Part shown: piece after piece, positions 7,847-17,624 of the stretch
Layout of the letters: every line of letters begins with the position of its first letter
Position numbering within the stretch: position 1 is the first letter of the stretch
Assembly (NCBI GenBank): GCA_041920215.1
Contig: JAYRSJ010000011.1
Coordinates: forward strand, 1-64,000
DNA from: JAYRSJ01 sp041920215
GTDB taxonomy: Bacteria; Pseudomonadota; Gammaproteobacteria; Burkholderiales; Burkholderiaceae_C
Reading direction: 5' to 3'
Length of the DNA stretch: 64,000 bases
The notes under the pieces: model-generated
Databases searched by the model: none
Told to the model about the DNA's origin: nothing
Seen by the model: only the letters and a program-made list of their open reading frames with translations
Position numbers and translations under genes: made by a program

Positions 7847-9095
7847 AGCGCAGCGCCTCCGCCGGTTGCACCCGGCTGGCGCGCCAGCTCGGGTAAAGCG
7901 TCGCGACAAAGGCCAGCAGCAGCGAGATCAGCGCGATCGGCAGGATGTCGCCACGCTGCGGATCGCTGGGCATGTGCGAGATCAGGTAGATGCTGCCGGG
8001 CAGGAAGCTGACATTGAGGGCCTGCTCGATGGCCGGCACGATGACATCGAGGTTGTGCGCCACCAGCAGGCCCAGGCCCACGCCGGACAGCGTGCCGATC
8101 ACGCCCGAGGCCGCGCCCTGCACCATGAAGATGCCCATGATGGAGCGCGGGCTGGCGCCCAGGGTGCGCAGGATGGCGATGTCGGCCTGCTTGTCGGTCA
8201 CCGTCATCACCAGCGTGGAGACCAGGTTGAAGGCCGCCACCGCAACGATCAGGGTCAGGATGATGCTCATCAGGCGCTTCTCCACCTGCACCGCGTCGAA
8301 CCAGTTGGCATTGCTGCGGGTCCAGTCGCGCACGCGGATCTCGGGGCCCAGGCTGCGCGCCAGCCGATCGCCGACCGCACGCGCTGCGTGCACATCGTGC
8401 AGGCGCAGCTGCACGCCGGTGGGTCCGGCCACGCGCAGCAACCGAGCCGCGTCCTCCACATGGATCAGGGCCAGACCGCTGTCGTACTCGTAATGGCCGG
8501 CGTGAAAGACGCCCACCAGATTGAACTGCTTGAGCCGCGGCACCACACCGGCTGGCGTCACCTGGCCGCTGGGCGTCACCAGGGTGATCTTGTCGCCCAG
8601 CTGCAGACCCAGCTGACGGGCCAGATCGACGCCGATGATGATGTTCCACTCGCCCGGTTTCAGCCGGGCCAGTTCCTTGTCGCGCAGCTGCCGCGCCAGC
8701 GGCGTGATCTCGGGCTCGTGCGCCGGGTCTATGCCGCGCACCAGGGCGCCGCGCATATCCTCGCCACGGGCGATCAGCACCTGGGAGGCGATGAAGGGCG
8801 CGGCCGCGGCCACCGCCGTATCGGCCCGGGCCTGAGTCGCCAGCTGTTGCCAGTCGTCCAGTGCCTCGCCACTGTAGCGCGAGAGCTCGATATGCGAGAT
8901 CACCGACAGCATGCGGTCGCGCACCTCCTTCTGGAAGCCGTTCATCACCGAAAGCACGATGATCAGCGCCGCCACGCCCAGCGCGATGCCCAGCACCGAG
9001 ACGGCGGAGATGAAGGAGATGAAGCGGTTGCGCCGCCCGCCCCGGCCGGCGCGGGTGTAGCGCCAGCCGATCTGGAACTCGTAGGGCCAATTCAT
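7839..9095 (-). CDS. Lipoprotein-releasing ABC transporter permease LolC/LolE
   Basis: This 418-residue MacB-type permease has one N-terminal transmembrane helix, a large periplasmic domain (about residues 45-265) and three C-terminal helices. The N-terminus (FQIGWRYTR, then RNRFISFISAVSVLGIALG) and the VLSVMNGFQKEVRDRMLS block are characteristic of LolC/LolE. Only one permease gene is present, as expected in bacteria with a single LolF-like or homodimeric permease, but a second copy outside the window cannot be excluded. It forms an operon with lolD. Confidence 0.92.
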   Translation of the reverse strand: MNWPYEFQIGWRYTRAGRGGRRNRFISFISAVSVLGIALGVAALIIVLSVMNGFQKEVRDRMLSVISHIELSRYSGEALDDWQQLATQARADTAVAAAAPFIASQVLIARGEDMRGALVRGIDPAHEPEITPLARQLRDKELARLKPGEWNIIIGVDLARQLGLQLGDKITLVTPSGQVTPAGVVPRLKQFNLVGVFHAGHYEYDSGLALIHVEDAARLLRVAGPTGVQLRLHDVHAARAVGDRLARSLGPEIRVRDWTRSNANWFDAVQVEKRLMSIILTLIVAVAAFNLVSTLVMTVTDKQADIAILRTLGASPRSIMGIFMVQGAASGVIGTLSGVGLGLLVAHNLDVIVPAIEQALNVSFLPGSIYLISHMPSDPQRGDILPIALISLLLAFVATLYPSWRASRVQPAEALRYE

Positions 9096-9142
9096 GGGCG
9101 GCGATGCTAACCGACGGCATGGTCAGCCACAGCGGCGGGCAT

Positions 9143-9177
9143 GAAAAAGCCCGCCGGTCCTGCGGACGCGGCGGGCT
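9143..9177 (-). terminator. Rho-independent terminator after PEP-CTERM gene
   Basis: A perfect 9-bp GC-rich stem (9148-9156 with 9169-9177) with a 12-base loop is followed, on the minus strand, by a run of five T residues at 9144-9148. It sits 17 bases past the stop of the PEP-CTERM gene and ahead of the LolC/E gene, so it separates the two transcripts. Confidence 0.85.
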
Positions 9178-9193
9178 GATGGGGCGGGATCGA

Positions 9194-9844
9194 TCAGCCG
9201 TTCTTGCGGCGGCGGGCGACAGCCCCCACGGCCAGCAGGCCCAGGGCCATCAGGCCATAGGTCGAGGGCTCGGGCACGGCCGAGACACCGAAGGTCAGCG
9301 AGCCCGAATCCCAGCGGCCGTCCGGGTTCACGCCGGAATCGTCGAAGCCCTCATGGAACTCCAGGCGCAGGATGCCGTCGGCACCGACCTGGAAGGCCAG
9401 GCCCAGATCCACCAGGCTGGCGCTGCCGCTGAAGCTGGCGCTGCCCGGATCGTCATAGATGGCCTCGACACCCGGCGTGAAGGTGATCAACTGATTGCCC
9501 GCCGTGTCACCGAAGCTGACCTGCAACTCGGACAGCCAGCTCGGGTTGAAGGCGGTAATTGCCAGATCCCAGCTGACGGTGGAGACGGTGGCAAAGGCGC
9601 CGACATTGAAGTCCAGCACCGTGTTGCCCGGGTTGCCCAAGGTGCCAACGCTGTTGATGCCGCCGACATTGACCACCAGATTGTTGATCGCCGTCGGGTT
9701 CAGCACGCCCACGGTCGCCGAGCGCGAGAGGCCGCTGATCTGGTTGGTGGCACTGCCGCCTGCCGCCTGGGCCGAGCCCAGACCGGCCAGAGCCAGAACG
9801 ATTGCCGAAAGGCCCAGCTTGCAGGCCGTTGTTGTACGCAACAT
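9194..9844 (-). CDS. PEP-CTERM sorting domain-containing exported protein
   Basis: The 216-residue protein has a Sec signal peptide (about residues 1-27, ending GSAQA), a beta-rich body with no recognised domain, and a C-terminal PEP-CTERM tripartite signal: VPEPSTYG, a hydrophobic helix, then ARRRK. In the known pathway, exosortase (EpsH/XrtA type) cleaves this tail during export, often with extracellular polysaccharide. No exosortase gene is in the window. The start at 9844 is preceded by a GGGGGAAA Shine-Dalgarno-like stretch and gives a clean signal peptide; the longer frame has no such features. Function of the mature protein is unknown. Confidence 0.88.
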   Translation of the reverse strand: MLRTTTACKLGLSAIVLALAGLGSAQAAGGSATNQISGLSRSATVGVLNPTAINNLVVNVGGINSVGTLGNPGNTVLDFNVGAFATVSTVSWDLAITAFNPSWLSELQVSFGDTAGNQLITFTPGVEAIYDDPGSASFSGSASLVDLGLAFQVGADGILRLEFHEGFDDSGVNPDGRWDSGSLTFGVSAVPEPSTYGLMALGLLAVGAVARRRKNG

Positions 9845-10174
9845 GGATTTCCCCCAAATGCTTTGTATGGATGAACAGTCCCGAAAGACATCCTTCCGGG
9901 TGCAGCCAATTTGCATCAGCGCGACGCGCGTGGCGATGGGGTTAGGCCTTGTCAGGGCTGTGACAGCGCCCCTTGAATGAGCTACGGGCAAGTACCGAGT
10001 GGCGGACCAGGCCGCAGCGCCGCGGCGCGCGCCTCAACCGTTACACCCGAGAAACAATGATGACAGCGCCGGCAAGACCTGGCCCCGATTGAAACAGATC
10101 CGCGTTAACCCGCCCCGCGAACAAGGGGGCCGCCGGGCAGGGTCCGGAGTGGCCCGTTTGCGCAAACGGGCCAC
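9845..10174. other. 330-base intergenic region upstream of the PEP-CTERM gene
   Basis: No gene is credible here. The region holds the promoter of the PEP-CTERM gene (minus strand) and the 3' side of polA. I looked for a sigma-54 -24/-12 element on the minus strand, as found before the second PEP-CTERM gene, and did not find a convincing one. The only clear structure is the palindrome that spans the polA stop codon. Confidence 0.5.

Positions 10175-10176
<2 letters not shown>
10147..10176 (-). terminator. Long perfect palindrome at the polA stop codon
   Basis: Thirty bases form an uninterrupted palindrome, GAGTGGCCCGTTTGC at 10147-10161 followed by its exact complement, including part of the polA TGA. 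It could fold as a 13-bp stem with a GCGC loop. No T-run follows on the minus strand, so it may act as a 3' stabilising or attenuating hairpin rather than a classical intrinsic terminator. Confidence 0.5.
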
Positions 10177-12958
<2,782 letters not shown>

Positions 12959-12999
12959 GGCCCGGATTGTCTGTCAGCGCCGCGCATAGAATCAGCCGC

Positions 13000-13290
13000 A
13001 TGTTCCGTCCCATCCATCTGCTGCTGCCCGCCCTGCTTCTCGGCCAGCCGGCGCTGGCTGTCCAGCCGCCCGAGCCCAAGGTCGAGCAGATCGTGATCGA
13101 GGACGACGGCAACCGCATCGAAGAGTTGCGGGTGCGCGGCCAGACCCAGAAGGTCACGGTCAGCCCCAAGAACAGCAAGCTGCCCAGCTATGAAATCATC
13201 GTGGGCGACGGCAGCCGCGAACTCTCCCCCGGCCCCGGCTCCAACCGCGGCGCCGTCGGCCAGCGTGTCTGGCGTGTTCTGACCTTCTGA
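13000..13290 (+). CDS. DUF2782 family periplasmic protein
   Basis: This small protein of 96 residues has a Sec signal peptide (MFRPIHLLLPALLLGQPALA) followed by a short basic/acidic body (EQIVIEDDGNRIEELRVRGQ) typical of DUF2782. That family is repeatedly found between polA and thrB in beta- and gammaproteobacteria. Its function is unknown. The start was placed at 13000 because it gives the signal peptide; a longer in-frame start at 12967 would overlap the polA promoter region. It is first in a likely operon with thrB. Confidence 0.8.
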   Translation: MFRPIHLLLPALLLGQPALAVQPPEPKVEQIVIEDDGNRIEELRVRGQTQKVTVSPKNSKLPSYEIIVGDGSRELSPGPGSNRGAVGQRVWRVLTF

Positions 13291-13351
13291 GCGGCGCCGC
13301 CCCGGGTTCACCAGGCCCGTCGGCTCGGCCCCTCGCTGCCCCCTTCCTGCC

Positions 13352-14332
13352 ATGGCCGTTTTCACCGAAGTCTCCATCGCCGAGGCCCAGCACCTCGTCA
13401 AGCGCCTGAATCTGGGTCGCGTGCAAGCGCTGCGCGGCATCAAGGCCGGCATAGAGAACACCAACTACTTCCTGCAGACCGACCAGGGCGAGTGGGTGCT
13501 GACGGTGTTCGAGCGCCTGTCCTTCGAACAGCTGCCCTTCTATCTGCGCCTGATGCAGCATCTGGCCCGGCGCGGCATCGCGGTACCGGAACCCAAGGCC
13601 GATGCGACGGGCGAGATCCTGCATCGCCTGCAGGGCAAGCCGGCCGCGGTGGTCGACAAGCTGGCCGGCGGCCACCAGCTGGCACCCGATCTGTTTCACT
13701 GCGAGCAGGTCGGTGCGGAGCTGGCGCGCATGCATCTGGCGGCCCAGGACTTCCCGCTGTCCCAGCCCAATCTGCGCGGTCTGGCCTGGTGGACCGAGAC
13801 GGTGCCGGTGGTGCTGCCCTATCTGTCGGCCGAGCAGGCTCAGCTGATCCGCGACGAGCTGGCCTACCAGCAGCAGCTGGCCGCCTCGGCCGGCTATGCC
13901 GAGCTGCTGGCCAAGCATGCCGGCCCCATCCATGCCGACCTGTTCCGCGACAACGTGATGTTCGACGGACTGCCCGGCCGGGAGCGCCTGTCGGGTTTCT
14001 TCGATTTCTACTTCGCCGGCGTCGACACCTGGCTCTTCGATCTGGCCGTCTGCCTCAACGACTGGTGCATAGACCTGGCCAGCGGCCGGCTCGACAGCGC
14101 CCGCGCCGAGGCCTTTGTGCGCGCCTATGAAGGGGTCCGGCCGCTCAGCGGCACCGAGCACCGCCTGCTGCCGGCGCTGATGCGCGCCGGCGCGCTGCGC
14201 TTCTGGGTGTCGCGGCTGTGGGACTTCCACCTGCCGCGCGATGCCGCCCTGCTCAAACCCCATGATCCTGGCCATTTCGAGCGCGTGCTGCGAGCCCGCA
14301 TCGCCGAACCCTGGCATGCGATGAAGACCTGA
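13352..14332 (+). CDS. thrB: Homoserine kinase (aminoglycoside phosphotransferase-fold type)
   Basis: ThrB phosphorylates L-homoserine on the way to threonine. The 326-residue protein is the alternative APH-fold type common in Proteobacteria, not the GHMP type of E. coli. The N-terminus MAVFTEVSIAEAQHLV and the nucleotide-binding segment GIKAGIENTNYFL are family-specific. The catalytic loop is GPIHADLFRDNVMF (Asp and Asn) and the metal-binding motif is SGFFDFYFAGVD. It lies after the DUF2782 gene and its stop overlaps the next start by one base (TGATG), indicating coupling to the membrane protein gene. Confidence 0.95.
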   Translation: MAVFTEVSIAEAQHLVKRLNLGRVQALRGIKAGIENTNYFLQTDQGEWVLTVFERLSFEQLPFYLRLMQHLARRGIAVPEPKADATGEILHRLQGKPAAVVDKLAGGHQLAPDLFHCEQVGAELARMHLAAQDFPLSQPNLRGLAWWTETVPVVLPYLSAEQAQLIRDELAYQQQLAASAGYAELLAKHAGPIHADLFRDNVMFDGLPGRERLSGFFDFYFAGVDTWLFDLAVCLNDWCIDLASGRLDSARAEAFVRAYEGVRPLSGTEHRLLPALMRAGALRFWVSRLWDFHLPRDAALLKPHDPGHFERVLRARIAEPWHAMKT

Positions 14333-15180
14333 TGGAAGAAGCCTCCCGCATGAGCATGACCCTGCATCTGCAAAACGTGCCGGCCAAGAACGGCGCCCTG
14401 TGGCTGCGCCATGGGTTCAAGGTGCTGCAGCGCCGCCCGCTGGCCCTGGCCGGGCTCTATCTGCTGACGCTGATCGTCGGTGTGCTGCTGCCCATGGTGC
14501 TGCCCTTTCTGGGCGCGCTGTCGCTGATGATCCTGCCCCTGGTCTCGCTGGGCTTCATGCTGGCCACCCATCTGATCCTGCAGGACAAGACGCCGACGCC
14601 GGCGGTCTTCCTCGCACCGCTGAAGCTGACGCCCGAGCGTCGCCGCAACCAGCTCAAGCTCTGCCTGGCCTACGGCATCGCGATGACGCTGGCGATGCTG
14701 CTGGCGCAATGGATCGATGGAGGCGCTTTCGCCGCGCTGCAGGCGTTGCTGGCGGCCGAGAAGCCCGACCAGGCGGCGATCGCCGAGGCCCTGGCCCAGC
14801 CCCAGCTGTTCTGGGGCTTTGCCGTCATGGCCCTGGCCTTCGCCATCGTCTCGGTGGCCTTCTGGCATGCGCCGGCCCTGGTGCATTGGGGCGGCCAGGG
14901 GGCGATGCAGGCGGTGTTCTCCAGCACGCTGGCGATCTGGCGCAACAAGTCGGCCTTCGCCTACAACGCGCTGTGCTGGCTCTTGCTGCTGGTGGGCGTC
15001 GCGATGTTGATCTCCACCGTCTTCGGCCTGCTGGGCCTGCCCGCACAGCTGATGATGCTGGCCCTGCTGAGCGCCGGCCTGATGCTGTCCACCGCCTTCT
15101 ACGCCTCGCTGTACTTCAGCTTTGTCGACTGCTTCATGTTCGGCGCGCCGCGCGACCTGCTCAGCGAGAAGAAGCACTGA
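14332..15180 (+). CDS. BPSS1780 family membrane protein
   Basis: This 282-residue integral membrane protein has about six to seven hydrophobic segments. The N-terminal pattern NVPAKNGALWLRHGFKVLQR and the internal VAFWHAPALVHWGGQGAMQA block match the BPSS1780 family, found in betaproteobacteria with no established role. It is translationally coupled to thrB, but this linkage does not by itself imply a role in threonine synthesis. The first ATG was used because of the overlap; an internal start (MSMTLHLQ, 14350) is also possible. Confidence 0.75.
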   Translation: MEEASRMSMTLHLQNVPAKNGALWLRHGFKVLQRRPLALAGLYLLTLIVGVLLPMVLPFLGALSLMILPLVSLGFMLATHLILQDKTPTPAVFLAPLKLTPERRRNQLKLCLAYGIAMTLAMLLAQWIDGGAFAALQALLAAEKPDQAAIAEALAQPQLFWGFAVMALAFAIVSVAFWHAPALVHWGGQGAMQAVFSSTLAIWRNKSAFAYNALCWLLLLVGVAMLISTVFGLLGLPAQLMMLALLSAGLMLSTAFYASLYFSFVDCFMFGAPRDLLSEKKH

Positions 15181-15208
15181 GCCGGTCCGCGCTAAACCAC
15201 CGCATGAA

Positions 15209-15231
15209 GAAAGGGCCCAGCGGGCCCTTTC
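15209..15231. terminator. Bidirectional hairpin terminator between BPSS1780 gene and phoX
   Basis: A perfect 10-bp stem GAAAGGGCCC (15209-15218) with an AGC loop pairs with 15222-15231. A/T runs on both flanks of the GC core make it usable from either side. It separates the converging thrB operon and phoX gene. Confidence 0.8.
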
Positions 15232-15258
15232 TCATGTCAGCGCGAGCGCTGGCTTGCA

Positions 15259-17511
15259 TCAGCTGCCGATGCGACCGCCATCGTTCTTGGTGATCACGAT
15301 GGTGGCCGAGCGCGGCCGCTTGCCGGCGCCGTAGCCGGCGTTGCTGGGCCACTGGCTGGTGTACTTGCTCGGGTCGGCGATATTGGCCATGGCCGTGGTC
15401 TCACCGGGGTGCTGGATATTGACGAACAAGGTCTTGCCGTCCGGCGTCTCGGCCAGACCGGTGATCTCGCAGGCGCTGGGGCCAACCAGGAAGCGCTTCA
15501 GCGTCTCGGCCGTTGCGGCCTTGCCCACATAGGTATCGACATTGAGCTTGCTGCCATCGGCCTTGGTGTAGCTGAGCGTCTTCTTGGCGCCATCGCCCAC
15601 CTGGCCCGGCAGCGCGGCCAGCATCATGCAGTTGCTGACGTCGGTGTAGGCGCCATCGTCGGTCTGTATCCAGCAGATGCCGGTCGAGGGGCTGAATGCC
15701 AGGCCATCGGGGCTGGAGAAGTCCTGTTCGCTGGTCAGATTGGACAGATTGATCATGCCCGGCGCTGCGGCGGACTCGGCGCCGAAGAGGTAGACATCCC
15801 ATGTGAAGCCGGTGGCCGCGGCGCCGGCGGCGTCTTCCTTGAGGCGCAGGATGTGGCCGTTGGGGTTGCCGGTCTGGGTCGAGCTGGTGCCCTTGATATC
15901 GCTGTAGACGCGCGGATTGGCGCTGTCGGGCGCGACCTGCGAGCTGCTGCTGGGCTCGACGCGGCGGTTGCTGTTGTTGGTCAGCGCGTAGTAGATCTCG
16001 CCGTTCTTGGGGTTGACCGAGCACCATTCCGGGCGGTCCATCTTGGTGGCGCCAACGGCATCGGCGGCCAGCCGGGCGTTGACGCAGATGTCGGCCTGGT
16101 CGGCGAACCGGTAGCCGGCATAGGCCTGGATGGCGGCATTGCTCATCGCCAGCTCGATCCACTCACCCTTGCCGTCAGCATTGAACTTGGCGACATAGAG
16201 CTTGCCGCTGTCCAGATACTTGTCGCCGGTGGCGATGCGGTTGGCCGGGTTGGCATCGGCAGCCTCCCAGGCGGCGGCGGAAACAAATTTGTAGATGTAC
16301 TCGCCGCGCGAGTCGTCACCCATGTAGACGGCCAGCGGCTTGCCGGCCTCGGCCTTGCCGAAGACCGCGCTCTCGTGGGCAAAACGGCCCAGCGCGCTGC
16401 GCTTCTTGGCGGGCTTGCTCTTGTCGTAGGCGTCGATCTCGACGATATAGCCCATGGTGTTGAGCTCGTTGCGGTAGTCGTCGCTGCCGTCGGCCGAGGC
16501 GCCCAGCTTGCTGATGTTGAAGCGCTGGTACTTGTCCTCGGCACCGGCAGTCTCCCAGCCATGGCGCGAGGCGCCGCCCTGCACATTGCCGTAGCGCTTC
16601 AGCGCGACCACGCTCTTGTCGCCGCGCGCCGCGTCGTCGCCGGCCGCACGGGCAAAGTAGCCAGCCCAGTTTTCCTCGCCGGTCAGGAAGCTACCCCAGG
16701 GCGACTTGCCGGTGCCGCAGTTGTTGATCGTGCCGCGGGTCTTGGTCGCGGTAGGCGCGAACTTGGTGACCGCCAGCGCATGGCCGCGCAGCGGGCCGCC
16801 GATCTCGATCTCGGACCAGGGGGTCAGGCGGAAGTTGAAGGCCGAGTCGCGCTTGTAGGACCACTTGCCGTCGGCGGCCTTACTGATCTCGATGACCGAG
16901 ATGCCGTGCAGGGCCACTTCCTTGTCCACCTCGGCCGCCGGACGCGGCAGCGTGGCGGTACCGCCATTGGCATGGATGAAGAAGGAGCTGCGGGTCTCGT
17001 CGGTGGTGGCCTCATGGTTCATCGCCAGCAGACCGCGCTCATTGACCGTGTTCGAGGGCTTGCCATCGGCGCTCAGGCCGAACCACTCCATGCCGTCGTG
17101 ATGATCGCCGGCGCGGTTCTCGAAGTCGCTGTCCGTGCCGTCGTTCTTGTAGTCGGCGGTGGCAGCGCGCAGCGGATCGCCCAGCGCATACAGCACGCTG
17201 GCGGTATAGCCGGCCGGCACGCTGACCTTGTCCTCCAGGCTCTTGGCCACGGCAGCGAAGGCCAGCAGCTTCTCGGCCGGTGCGGGCGCAGGCGCCGGTG
17301 CCGGTGCGGGCGCCGGATCGTCGTCGCCGCCGCCGCAGGCGCTCAGCGAGGTGGCACCCAGCACCGCAGTGGCCATGCTGCCGATGGAGCCGCGCAGGAT
17401 GTTGCGGCGGCTCAGGCGGGCGGCCAGCACGCTGTCGAAGCTGGGGTTGTCGGAACGGTTGGAATCCTCGTCGTTGAAATCGACGCGCATCAGGTCTTGG
17501 GGCTTTTTCAT
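15259..17511 (-). CDS. phoX: PhoX-family alkaline phosphatase (Tat-exported)
   Basis: This 750-residue protein of the PhoX family comprises calcium/iron-dependent phosphatases that release phosphate from organic monoesters outside the cytoplasm. The N-terminus has a Tat signal (LSRRNILRG near residues 34-42) followed by a hydrophobic stretch and a lipobox-like LSAC before a Gly/Asp/Pro linker, so it may be an anchored lipoprotein. Family blocks seen include HHDGMEWFGL, LLAMNHEATTDE, GNVQGGASRHGWE, VYMGDDSRGEYIYKF, RPEWCSVNP and SPDGLAFSPSTGICWIQTDDG. A Pho box lies about 70 bases upstream, consistent with PhoB control. It is transcribed alone. Confidence 0.92.
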   Translation of the reverse strand: MKKPQDLMRVDFNDEDSNRSDNPSFDSVLAARLSRRNILRGSIGSMATAVLGATSLSACGGGDDDPAPAPAPAPAPAPAEKLLAFAAVAKSLEDKVSVPAGYTASVLYALGDPLRAATADYKNDGTDSDFENRAGDHHDGMEWFGLSADGKPSNTVNERGLLAMNHEATTDETRSSFFIHANGGTATLPRPAAEVDKEVALHGISVIEISKAADGKWSYKRDSAFNFRLTPWSEIEIGGPLRGHALAVTKFAPTATKTRGTINNCGTGKSPWGSFLTGEENWAGYFARAAGDDAARGDKSVVALKRYGNVQGGASRHGWETAGAEDKYQRFNISKLGASADGSDDYRNELNTMGYIVEIDAYDKSKPAKKRSALGRFAHESAVFGKAEAGKPLAVYMGDDSRGEYIYKFVSAAAWEAADANPANRIATGDKYLDSGKLYVAKFNADGKGEWIELAMSNAAIQAYAGYRFADQADICVNARLAADAVGATKMDRPEWCSVNPKNGEIYYALTNNSNRRVEPSSSSQVAPDSANPRVYSDIKGTSSTQTGNPNGHILRLKEDAAGAAATGFTWDVYLFGAESAAAPGMINLSNLTSEQDFSSPDGLAFSPSTGICWIQTDDGAYTDVSNCMMLAALPGQVGDGAKKTLSYTKADGSKLNVDTYVGKAATAETLKRFLVGPSACEITGLAETPDGKTLFVNIQHPGETTAMANIADPSKYTSQWPSNAGYGAGKRPRSATIVITKNDGGRIGS

Positions 17512-17583
17512 CGGGTGTCAGCTGGCTAGAGCTTGCAGGATGGAGAGATGGCGCGCAGCCTATCCAGCCCCGATGAATCAGCC

Positions 17584-17601
17584 GTGACAGCCCGGTGACG
17601 G
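17584..17601 (-). promoter_or_regulatory. Pho box (PhoB-binding site) upstream of phoX
   Basis: On the minus strand two 7-base repeats, CCGTCAC and CTGTCAC, are separated by 4 bases (CGGG). This is the 11-base direct-repeat spacing of PhoB sites (consensus CTGTCAT repeats). It is 73 bases before the phoX start, a normal promoter distance. Only one base of each half-site differs from the common CTGTCAY form or better. Regulation by phosphate starvation is inferred. Confidence 0.65.
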
Positions 17602-17624
17602 TGCTGTCACAAAGCCGTGCCCAC

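Noticed and set aside
9845..9990. Sigma-54 promoter before the first PEP-CTERM gene
   Set aside because: Unlike the second PEP-CTERM gene, no site with GG and GC 10 bases apart and a -24-like TGGC was convincing here.
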